NCBI RefSeq assembly: GCF_042850985.1
Contig: NZ_AP031415.1
Span: forward strand, 682,001 to 746,000
Origin: Allocoprobacillus sp002160865
GTDB taxonomy: Bacteria; Bacillota_I; Bacilli_A; Erysipelotrichales; Coprobacillaceae
Direction: 5' to 3'
DNA length: 64,000 nt
Part shown: in pieces, positions 54,203 through 62,143 of the stretch
How the letters are laid out: the number at the start of each line of letters is the position of its first letter
Position numbering within the stretch: position 1 is the stretch's first letter
Program-made: the position numbers and the translations under genes
Notes under the pieces: generated by a model
Told to the model about the DNA's origin: nothing
Seen by the model: the letters and a program-made list of their open reading frames with translations, nothing else
The model's database searches: none

Positions 54203-56596
54203 ATGAAAGATAAAATATTAATTGTTGATGATTCTCAAATGAATAGAGAATTTTTAAAAGAAATTTTATGTCATGATTATGATATTATTCTAGCAGAAAA
54301 TGGAGTTGAAGCCATTTCTTTGATGAAAAACCATCTTTCATCATTATCTTTAATATTACTGGATTTAATAATGCCAGAAATGGATGGTTTTGAAGTCTTA
54401 ACTTATATGAATAAGTATCAATGGATACATGATATACCTGTAATGATTATTTCATCAGAAAATTCTGGAAAATATATTGGACGTGTTTATGATTTAGGGG
54501 CAAGTGATTTTATCAGTCGACCTTTTAATGTGAATATTGTTCAAAAACGTGTATCTAATATTATATCTCTTTATTCTAAACAACGTCGTTTAAAGGATAT
54601 TGTGACTGAACAGGTTTATGAAAAAGAAAGTCGTAGTAATCTCATGATTTCTGTATTAAGTCATATTGTTGAATTTAGAAATGGAGAAAGTGGATTACAT
54701 ATCATTCATATCAATATGATTACAGAAAAATTATTGTATGCTTTGTTAAGAAAAGATCCTACATGTTCTTTGACATCACAAGATATTTCATTGATCACAA
54801 TGGCATCTTCACTACATGATATTGGTAAGATATCTATTTCAGATAAGATTTTAAATAAACCAGGACGTTTAACACCGGAAGAATTTACAATTATGAAAAC
54901 ACATGCATCTATTGGTGGTGATATTATTCGAGGTTTACAATGGGATCAAAATGATCCATTACTTAAAGTGGCTTATGAAATATGTCGTTGGCACCATGAA
55001 AGATGGGATGGCAGGGGTTATCCTGATGGATTAAAGGGAGATGAGATTCCTTTATCAGCACAAGTTGTTTCTCTTGCTGATGTTTATGATGCTTTAACAA
55101 GTGACAGATGTTATAAGAAGGCTATTCCTCATAAAAAAGCAATACAGATGATTATGAATGGGGAATGTGGTCAATTTCAACCTATGTTATTAGAATGTTT
55201 GCTTGATATTGAAGATGAACTTCTAGATATTTCACTTGCATCTGATGAAATGATGGGAATGCCAAAAACATGGCAGACACAAAAAGTTGTTCAGGAATTA
55301 GGACAATATGATGATTTGACTGTGACCAGACAAGTTTTAGATCAGTTGGATATTGAAAAAATCAAATCTCAGTTTTTCTTTGATAAACAGGAACAATTAG
55401 CATTTATTTATAATGAAACACTAGACATTATGTATTTATCACATAATGCCGCTAAACGCTTAGAACTTCCTGAAACGATAATGAGTCCAATGGAAAGAGA
55501 TGATCAAGATCGTTTAAAAATAAGATTAACAAAATTAAGTCATAAAGCAAAAGAAACATCTATAGAAAATCCATTTTTTGAATATGAATTTGTTTTTGAT
55601 ATAGATGGAAAAGCTTCTTTGTGTCATTTCCAATGTTGCGCTATCTGGTTAGGTGTTAAAGATTCACGCTTTATAGGTTTTATGGGATTTTTAGATAAGG
55701 AACAATTATTTGAGGATGAACATCCTCAAGAAATCTCTTGTTTTAAGCAAGTCCAATTTCAAACATTATTACGTGAATTTGATAAGATTTTTGATAAGAT
55801 CATTCTTATTGATGTCCTACTAGGAAAATCTGTGAAGATCACATCATCTATCATTGACCATATGTCGTTTTTACAACATGATACTTTGTGGAAACACCAT
55901 GATATGTCAGTCGAAAGTGCTTGTGTACAGGCTTTTAGACATCGTTCTAAAATTGTTCATTTTGATTATCAGCCTCAGCGTATTTATTATGCAATCAGTC
56001 AATATGTAGAAGTAGAAGGACATGGATATGTTCTAGAATATAAATTAAAAATGCATGATGATATTTTTAAAAATGATAAACAGTACCAAAATATATTGAA
56101 AACATTGAATTATATGCAGGAAAGTATGTATTTAGATGGATTGACAGAAGTTTATAATCGTCGTTATTTGGAAGATGAAATGTTTCAAAAAGAAGATATA
56201 ACGGCTTTAGCTATGGTTGATTTGGATCGTTTTAAAGAAGTGAATGATCAGTTTGGACATTTGGCAGGAGATAAAGTATTACAAAAAGTGGCACATATTT
56301 TAAAGAGAAATGTACGTGATAAGGATGAGGTGATTCGTTATGGTGGAGATGAATTTATTATTTTATTCCATCAAATGCCAGAAAGTATTCTTAATGAAAG
56401 ATTGAATGATATTCGTCATGAAGTAGAAAATCTTGGTATTCAGGATTATCCTCATTTAAAAGTCACATGTACAATAGGATGTGCCTGTGGCACATATCAA
56501 CAATCATTATTAAAACAGGCGGATAAGATGATGTATCAGGCGAAAATTCATCGTAACAGTGTTAAAATTCATTATGGAAAGGAAGAAAAATCATGA
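54203..56596 (+). CDS. Response regulator with HD-GYP and GGDEF domains
   Basis: 797 residues. REC domain (1-120) with the phosphoacceptor Asp in LILLDLIMPEMDG; HD-GYP domain (about 150-345) with SLHDIGK and HHERWDGRGYPDGLKGDEI; a PAS-like stretch (about 370-620); and a C-terminal GGDEF (about 635-795) with the intact RYGGDEFIILF and DLDRFKEVNDQFGH. So it may both make and break down c-di-GMP (HD-GYP is a phosphodiesterase family). It is the first gene of a three-gene phosphorelay operon; the HPt gene start overlaps its stop by four bases. Confidence 0.92.
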   Translation: MKDKILIVDDSQMNREFLKEILCHDYDIILAENGVEAISLMKNHLSSLSLILLDLIMPEMDGFEVLTYMNKYQWIHDIPVMIISSENSGKYIGRVYDLGASDFISRPFNVNIVQKRVSNIISLYSKQRRLKDIVTEQVYEKESRSNLMISVLSHIVEFRNGESGLHIIHINMITEKLLYALLRKDPTCSLTSQDISLITMASSLHDIGKISISDKILNKPGRLTPEEFTIMKTHASIGGDIIRGLQWDQNDPLLKVAYEICRWHHERWDGRGYPDGLKGDEIPLSAQVVSLADVYDALTSDRCYKKAIPHKKAIQMIMNGECGQFQPMLLECLLDIEDELLDISLASDEMMGMPKTWQTQKVVQELGQYDDLTVTRQVLDQLDIEKIKSQFFFDKQEQLAFIYNETLDIMYLSHNAAKRLELPETIMSPMERDDQDRLKIRLTKLSHKAKETSIENPFFEYEFVFDIDGKASLCHFQCCAIWLGVKDSRFIGFMGFLDKEQLFEDEHPQEISCFKQVQFQTLLREFDKIFDKIILIDVLLGKSVKITSSIIDHMSFLQHDTLWKHHDMSVESACVQAFRHRSKIVHFDYQPQRIYYAISQYVEVEGHGYVLEYKLKMHDDIFKNDKQYQNILKTLNYMQESMYLDGLTEVYNRRYLEDEMFQKEDITALAMVDLDRFKEVNDQFGHLAGDKVLQKVAHILKRNVRDKDEVIRYGGDEFIILFHQMPESILNERLNDIRHEVENLGIQDYPHLKVTCTIGCACGTYQQSLLKQADKMMYQAKIHRNSVKIHYGKEEKS

Positions 56597-56940
56597 CAAT
56601 TCAAACATTTTATGAAGTTATTGGAGAAGATTATGAAGATGTTTTCAATCGTTTTATGATGGAAAGTCTGGTTGTGAAATTTGTGAAGAGGTTTATTGAA
56701 GATCCAACCTTTGATATGTTAGAGCAGTCATTGGAAAATCATGATGTTCAAGAAGCTATAAGAGCCAGCCATACTTTCAAGGGAATCTGTGATAATATGG
56801 GTTTTGTGAAATTAAAAAACCAAAGTGAAAAGATGACAGAATTATTAAAAGCAGGTGCTTTTCAAGAAGTTAAAAAGCTTTTACCAGCTTTCAAACAGGA
56901 ATATCAATGGATTATTGAAAATGCTCAAAAATTGTTATAA
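56593..56940 (+). CDS. HPt phosphotransfer protein
   Basis: 115 residues. Helical HPt domain with the phospho-His in ASHTFKGICDNMGF. It shuttles phosphate between the hybrid kinase receiver and another receiver, likely the REC of the neighbouring HD-GYP protein. Four-base overlap with the preceding gene. Confidence 0.9.
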   Translation: MTIQTFYEVIGEDYEDVFNRFMMESLVVKFVKRFIEDPTFDMLEQSLENHDVQEAIRASHTFKGICDNMGFVKLKNQSEKMTELLKAGAFQEVKKLLPAFKQEYQWIIENAQKLL

Positions 56941-56954
56941 AAGAGGTGGGAGTT

Positions 56955-59456
56955 TTGCGTAAAAATCAATCAACTCTATCGATTATCATGAGTTCTTTAA
57001 CATTATTGATCGTCATAGCCATTATAACAATTTCAGTTTTTCTGGTGAGAAATAAGTTATTAAAAAATGCTCAAGATATGGGAATGGCACTTGTCCAAAG
57101 TTATGCTATGGAAGAAGAAACAACGATTACGATGTTTAAAGATTTTTTAGATATGGGATCACAATATGTTAATGAATTGAGTGAAAAGAAAAATAGTGAA
57201 CAAACAATTCAATTGTGGATGAAAGATTATTTTAGTAAATTGACACATATTTTGGGAGAAAAGATTGTTGATCCTTATGCGGTTATTGATGACAAAATCA
57301 TTGCTCAAAATGCATGGGCAGGTGATCAGACTTATCGTTATCAAGATACGAGATGGTATCAACAGACTCTTGAAAATCCGGGCCAAATTATGTTTACAGA
57401 TGCTTATCAAGATGTCATTACAAATGAAACGATTATTACAGCAAGTATTGCTTTAGAAAATGAAGGTGATGTTCTGGCAATGGATATCTACCCTTCTAAA
57501 ATTGTTGCTGATCAAAAGAAGATTCAAAGTGCTTATCAAAATAGTTTCTTTTATATGAGTGATTCTAAAGGACAACTGATTTATGCTTTAACACCTTATG
57601 AAATGGAGCAATCACAATTACAGGAGTATAATCATGATTTATTTACCAGCATTCAAAAAGGAGAATATGCACATTATGATGATTATTATGTCAATCAAGA
57701 AGGAAAGCAGATAGGTGTTTATTATTATCAGATGGATAATGGCTGGATAGCCATTATGACCATTCCTTTTCAAGATTTATTAATGGATGAAAGCAATTTC
57801 CTTATTTATATTTTAGTGGTGACAGGAATCATTTTTATTATCATTTTATTCATTATGATTATTAAAAATGTAAGACAATTAAGAAAGATTCGTCGTTTTG
57901 ATCAAATCATTCAAATCTTATCAGAATCCTATTATGCTATGTATCGTATCCATATCCATAATGGAACATATGAAGTGATTAAAACATCACCAGCATATCA
58001 GCTTGATTTGCCTAAAACAGGACCTTATCAACAATTATTAAAAACCGTTCGGACTGTTGTAGAACAAGGAGCTTTTCAAGAGTTTTCAATGTGTTTTTCT
58101 TTAGAAAGTATTCGAGGACGTGTACAAGAAGGAATCAGTGATTATGGTGGGGATTTTAAAAGACGTTTTGAAGATGATTATCGTTGGGTGAATGTCAGAA
58201 CATTATATAATCAAAAAATATCAAGGGATGAAGTGATTCTTTGTTTTAAGGATGTGGATGTGGAAAAACGTCAAGAATTAGGACATATGCTTTTATTACA
58301 AAGAACATTGGAAACAAATAAAAAGAATATTGAAGCCAAAACAGCTTTCTTTAATCATATGAGTCATGATATGAGAACACCTCTAAATGCCATTATTGGT
58401 TTTTCTAAATTGGCTTTAAAACATCTTGATGAATCAGATAAGATCAAAGATTATTTAAAGAAAATCAGTTATTCTGGAAATCAATTATTAGCATTGATCA
58501 ATGATATATTAGAATTATCAAAGATGGAAGCAGGACAAAGACATTTAGATTATAAGACTTTTGATATAGAAAAAGCGATTCATGAAACATGGGGATTGTT
58601 TGAAGAACGTATGATTGAAGAAAAGAAAGTATTTCAATTACATATAGATATACAAAATACAATGGTTATAGGTGATGAATTTAAGATTCATCAGATATTA
58701 AATAATTTATTATCGAATGCTGTAAAATATAGTGAAAGTGGTGATCAAATTACATTAGATGTAAAAGAGATGATTTATCAAAATCATCATAAAATACAGT
58801 TTGTTGTTGAAGATACGGGAATAGGTATGTCACAACCATTTTTGGAACATCTTTTTGAACCTTATGCCAGAGAAACACATTTTAGTGTGAAGTCAACAAT
58901 AGGAACAGGGTTAGGAATGCCGATTGTCAAAAGTCTGGTGGAACAGATGAGTGGTGAAATCACTGTAGAAAGTGAACTAGGGAAAGGAACAAAGTTTACA
59001 GTGATGATTCCTTTTGAGATTGTTCAAAAACAAGAGGACATTCCAGTTTCTAAAAGTGATGTATCCCTTCTTAAAGGGAAACGTGTTTTGCTGGTAGAAG
59101 ATAATGATTTAAATATGGAGATTGCCAGTGAAATGTTGAAAATGAATGATATGGAAGTCATCACTGCCAAAAATGGGCAGGAAGCTCTCCATGTGTTTGA
59201 AACATCACCACTCTTTTCCATTGATATGATTTTAATGGATATGCAGATGCCTGTGATGGATGGCTGTCAGGCAACAGAAATGATTCGTCAGCTAGATCGT
59301 CCCGATGCAAAAACTGTCATGATTATTGCTTTAACGGCTAATGCTTTTTCAGAGGATGTTTCTAAAGCTTTAAGAGTAGGGATGAATGCGCATGTATCAA
59401 AACCTATTCGTATGAAAGTCTTAAATCAGGTGATGAGTGATTTATTATCGAAGTAA
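56955..59456 (+). CDS. Hybrid sensor histidine kinase
   Basis: 833 residues. TM helix near 13-33, an extracytoplasmic Cache-like sensor (about 35-280), TM near 285-305, a short linker/PAS region, HisKA with FFNHMSHDMRTPLNAIIGFS (the phospho-His), an HATPase with NNLLSNAVKYSESG and VEDTGIGM, and a C-terminal REC with LMDMQMPVMDGCQA. The start is uncertain: TTG 56955 has the better spacing to GAGGTG, while GTG 56946 overlaps the ribosome binding site. The third gene of the phosphorelay. Confidence 0.9.
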   Translation: MRKNQSTLSIIMSSLTLLIVIAIITISVFLVRNKLLKNAQDMGMALVQSYAMEEETTITMFKDFLDMGSQYVNELSEKKNSEQTIQLWMKDYFSKLTHILGEKIVDPYAVIDDKIIAQNAWAGDQTYRYQDTRWYQQTLENPGQIMFTDAYQDVITNETIITASIALENEGDVLAMDIYPSKIVADQKKIQSAYQNSFFYMSDSKGQLIYALTPYEMEQSQLQEYNHDLFTSIQKGEYAHYDDYYVNQEGKQIGVYYYQMDNGWIAIMTIPFQDLLMDESNFLIYILVVTGIIFIIILFIMIIKNVRQLRKIRRFDQIIQILSESYYAMYRIHIHNGTYEVIKTSPAYQLDLPKTGPYQQLLKTVRTVVEQGAFQEFSMCFSLESIRGRVQEGISDYGGDFKRRFEDDYRWVNVRTLYNQKISRDEVILCFKDVDVEKRQELGHMLLLQRTLETNKKNIEAKTAFFNHMSHDMRTPLNAIIGFSKLALKHLDESDKIKDYLKKISYSGNQLLALINDILELSKMEAGQRHLDYKTFDIEKAIHETWGLFEERMIEEKKVFQLHIDIQNTMVIGDEFKIHQILNNLLSNAVKYSESGDQITLDVKEMIYQNHHKIQFVVEDTGIGMSQPFLEHLFEPYARETHFSVKSTIGTGLGMPIVKSLVEQMSGEITVESELGKGTKFTVMIPFEIVQKQEDIPVSKSDVSLLKGKRVLLVEDNDLNMEIASEMLKMNDMEVITAKNGQEALHVFETSPLFSIDMILMDMQMPVMDGCQATEMIRQLDRPDAKTVMIIALTANAFSEDVSKALRVGMNAHVSKPIRMKVLNQVMSDLLSK

Positions 59457-59484
59457 ATAATATTGATGAATTATATATTTTATT

Positions 59485-59517
59485 AAAAAAGGATGTCTTA
59501 ATGGCATTCTTTTTTAA
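59485..59517 (+). terminator. Terminator of the phosphorelay operon
   Basis: AAAAAAGGATGTC/GGCATTCTTTTTT stem (with G-T pairs), loop TTAAT, followed by T-rich sequence. Confidence 0.75.
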
Positions 59518-59559
59518 GTAATAGATTTTTTGTGAAAATTATTAAAAAAAAATTTCTAT

Positions 59560-59591
59560 GTGACTTATGTGTGACAGAGAATGATTATAAT
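59560..59591 (+). promoter_or_regulatory. GTGAC-N6-GTGAC promoter of the TasA-like operon
   Basis: Direct repeats GTGAC at 59560 and 59571, 11 bases apart, then TATAAT at 59586-59591. The repeats cover the -35 region and no good -35 hexamer is present, as in promoters driven by OmpR-type response regulators. The identical layout occurs at 62060-62091. Confidence 0.7.
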
Positions 59592-59642
59592 GTGGATATA
59601 CAGTTAGAGTGTAAAAAAATATAAATAAGAGGTGGAGTAGCT

Positions 59643-60281
59643 ATGAAAAAGAAAATTGGACTTATGTCAATAGCAATTGGTCTTTTGGTTGTTTCAATTA
59701 TTGGTGGCTCAATTGCATATTTTAGAGCGGATACTGATGCGAAAAATCAGATTACAGCTGGAAACTTAGGAGTTGAGCTTCGCTTAGAAGATGTAGACAA
59801 TCTTGAAAACATAATAAATAATGGATTAGAAGTTTCTGGTGGATTACCTGGAGATGTTTATGATTATCCATTATATGCATATAATGATGGAGATTTTGAT
59901 TCTTATATCCGTATTACATTAACAAAATATTGGGAAAATCAAAATGGAAAAAAGAATTTTGATGCTGATGCATCAAAAATATTACTGGGATTAAATAAAA
60001 ATGATTGGATTGTTGATGAAAGTGATAATAATGGGGAGGTTGTTTACTGTTATTATAGAAAGCCTGTATCAGTAAATGGGTCAACAAGCCATGTTGTCGA
60101 TCATATACAGATTGCTAATCTCACAAATGAAGACCAGAACTTATATTCAACGTTACAAGTGAAAGTTGATGTTGAAGTGGATGCTATCCAAAAAGTAGCT
60201 GCTCAGGATGCGATGTTAGCTGAGTGGGGATTGGATGTTTCATTTGATAATACTGGAATGATTCAAGAAATTGTTGAATAG
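59643..60281 (+). CDS. TasA/camelysin-like fibre protein (SipW-type signal peptide)
   Basis: 212 residues. The N-terminus MKKKIGLMSIAIGLL...GGSIAYFRADTDAKNQ is the signal of SipW-processed TasA, TapA and camelysin proteins, with the mature chain starting near residue 29. The following GNLGVELRL and beta-rich body with GGLPGDVYDYPLYAYNDGDFDSYIRI fit the TasA family. TasA forms biofilm fibres. No sipW gene is in view. AGGTGG precedes the ATG. First gene of the surface locus. Confidence 0.85.
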   Translation: MKKKIGLMSIAIGLLVVSIIGGSIAYFRADTDAKNQITAGNLGVELRLEDVDNLENIINNGLEVSGGLPGDVYDYPLYAYNDGDFDSYIRITLTKYWENQNGKKNFDADASKILLGLNKNDWIVDESDNNGEVVYCYYRKPVSVNGSTSHVVDHIQIANLTNEDQNLYSTLQVKVDVEVDAIQKVAAQDAMLAEWGLDVSFDNTGMIQEIVE

Positions 60282-60296
60282 AAAGGGGGATTTGAG

Positions 60297-61031
60297 ATGA
60301 GAAAGAAATGGATAATGACTTTAGGGTTGAGTTTGACATTGATGATAAGTGTTGGACAAGTTCATGCTTATGATGAATCTCCTTTGATTACATTTGATGG
60401 AGATGCAGCAGAGTATTTCCAATTTAATACAAGTCAAGAAGAATTAACTGATCAGTTTATTGGAATGATGCCTGGAGAAAGTCGAAGTGAAACATTTACT
60501 TTGGTGAATCATGATTCAAGAGAAATGAGTTTTTATTTGAATACACAGGTATTAAGAGATTTAGGAGATTCTAATAATACAATAGGAGCTGTTTATGAAA
60601 TTACTTTTTCAAGAGATGGAGAAGTATTCTATGATGGAACTGTTGGTGGTGAAAATGGAACACTTGTTGATTTAAGTGGTCAAAGCATGGGAGAAAACAT
60701 GTTGATGGCAACTTTAGGAGAAAACCAACAAAGTGTAATAGAAATGACTATTGGAATTGATGGAGATTCAATGGGTAATACCTATCAAAATGCAGCTGGA
60801 GAATTACAGTTTGCATTTAGTGTTGAATATGATGATCCAGAAGTTGTAGAACCTACGATTGTAGAAAAAGTTGTACAATTGCCAGGTAAAGAAATTGAAA
60901 GAGTTGTAGCAGGAGTAAAAACAGGTGATTATTCAGTGATTGCTCCATATGTTATAGCATTGGCTGTTGCTGGTGGAGTGATGATTGGACTGATTGTCAC
61001 AAAGAAGAAAAAAGCTGAGGAAGGAGAATAA
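60297..61031 (+). CDS. Secreted surface protein with C-terminal anchor
   Basis: 244 residues. Cleavable signal (1-25, ending VHA), a beta-rich domain (30-180) with a TasA-like PGESRSETFTLVNHD pattern, and a C-terminus of VAGVKTGDYS, a TM helix and KKKKAEEGE. VKTGD followed by TM and Lys resembles non-standard sortase signals of Firmicutes, but a plain membrane anchor is also possible. 15 bases after the TasA-like gene, three bases before the next. Confidence 0.75.
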   Translation: MRKKWIMTLGLSLTLMISVGQVHAYDESPLITFDGDAAEYFQFNTSQEELTDQFIGMMPGESRSETFTLVNHDSREMSFYLNTQVLRDLGDSNNTIGAVYEITFSRDGEVFYDGTVGGENGTLVDLSGQSMGENMLMATLGENQQSVIEMTIGIDGDSMGNTYQNAAGELQFAFSVEYDDPEVVEPTIVEKVVQLPGKEIERVVAGVKTGDYSVIAPYVIALAVAGGVMIGLIVTKKKKAEEGE

Positions 61032-61033
61032 TC

Positions 61034-61969
61034 ATGAAAACAATATTAAAGAAAATATGGGTTGCATTGGTATTTGTAGCCATGATTATTCCAATGAATA
61101 TATCTACATCCTTTGCAGTCGATAGAGAATATAAAATTACATTTAAATCTGGATCACAAGGTGTCTTTGATGTCAGTGATTTAGGAAAAAATGCCACATA
61201 TAATGATAAACATACATCTGTCACATATACAGTGAAAGCAGCTGATGGAACTTTTCCTGATGTTCCAGAATTAATAATTAATGAAGGATATAGAAATAAT
61301 ATGTGGAGTGATGAACTTCCAGTTGTTGGAAGTAAAGTCACTGAAAAACAGGTTTATGTTGCTAAATATACAAAATTAGTCAATGGTGTAGAATTTACTG
61401 TTAAATATGTAGATACAAATGGTGTTGAAATTGCGACACCGACAATCTATACAACAGATTTAGGTATAGAAGAAGTTGTGAGAGCGAAAACAGTAGAAGG
61501 ATATCAACCAGACTCTTTACAAAAAAGATTAGTTGTATCAAGAGAAAATGTAGAAATACAGTTTGTTTATACATCAACTGAACAAGCAACTGAAGCACCA
61601 GTGATTGAACAGATTGTTTATGTTGAAGGTGAACCAGTATATGTAGATGTTGTACAACCTGGGGCAACAGTAGGAACTAATGCAACAGCAGGAACAACAA
61701 CTGGTGGTGGAACAGCAGCCGCTGGAACAACAGATACAACTGGTGAAGCTGGAGCAGGAACAACAGATATTGAAGACAATGAAACACCACAAGCTGGTGT
61801 AGATGGTGATAATACAACAAATATAGAAGACAATGAAACACCACAGGCAGGTGCTAATGAAAGTGATACAAACAATACAGCATTATATGTTGGTGGTGGA
61901 ATTGGAGCTGTTGCAGTACTTGCTTTAATTGCTTATTTATTAAGTAAGAGAAAAAAAGGTGAAGCATAG
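61034..61969 (+). CDS. Surface protein with MucBP-like domain and repeated IEDNETPQAG motif
   Basis: 311 residues. Signal peptide (1-28), beta-rich MucBP-like modules (about 30-180: VEFTVKYVDTNGVEIATPTIYT), a Thr/Gly/Ala-rich linker (about 205-260), two IEDNETPQAG motifs 18 residues apart, then TM and KRKKGEA. The motif resembles IEDEETPLAG-like sorting signals of Firmicute surface proteins, with Gln in place of Leu. Probable wall or membrane attachment; three bases after the previous gene. Confidence 0.75.
   Translation: MKTILKKIWVALVFVAMIIPMNISTSFAVDREYKITFKSGSQGVFDVSDLGKNATYNDKHTSVTYTVKAADGTFPDVPELIINEGYRNNMWSDELPVVGSKVTEKQVYVAKYTKLVNGVEFTVKYVDTNGVEIATPTIYTTDLGIEEVVRAKTVEGYQPDSLQKRLVVSRENVEIQFVYTSTEQATEAPVIEQIVYVEGEPVYVDVVQPGATVGTNATAGTTTGGGTAAAGTTDTTGEAGAGTTDIEDNETPQAGVDGDNTTNIEDNETPQAGANESDTNNTALYVGGGIGAVAVLALIAYLLSKRKKGEA
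61772..61853 (+). repeat. Two-copy 28-base direct repeat encoding the IEDNETPQAG motif
   Basis: Copies start at 61772 and 61826, 54 bases (18 codons) apart, with two third-base differences. Coding repeat inside the surface protein gene. Confidence 0.8.
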
Positions 61970-62059
61970 TATCATTTCTTTCTAAGATATATTAAATCTT
62001 AGATTGCTAAAAATTTTGGACTTATATTTTATGCAAGATTTTTAAAAGAATATTAAGTT

Positions 62060-62091
62060 GTGACTTTAACGTGACTTGGTCATTATATAAT
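62060..62091 (+). promoter_or_regulatory. GTGAC-N6-GTGAC promoter of the vWA gene
   Basis: Same arrangement as at 59560: GTGAC at 62060 and 62071, and TATAAT at 62086-62091. It precedes the vWA gene by about 52 bases and marks a second transcript of the locus. Confidence 0.7.
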
Positions 62092-62143
62092 ATGATCAGT
62101 AAAATAATTAATAAAACCTAAATTAAGATTGGGGGAAAAAAGA

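Noticed and set aside
61574..61875. Cys/Ser-rich and Val/Pro-rich minus-strand frames inside the surface protein gene
   Set aside because: They are reverse readings of the Thr/Gly/Ala-rich linker, without start signals.
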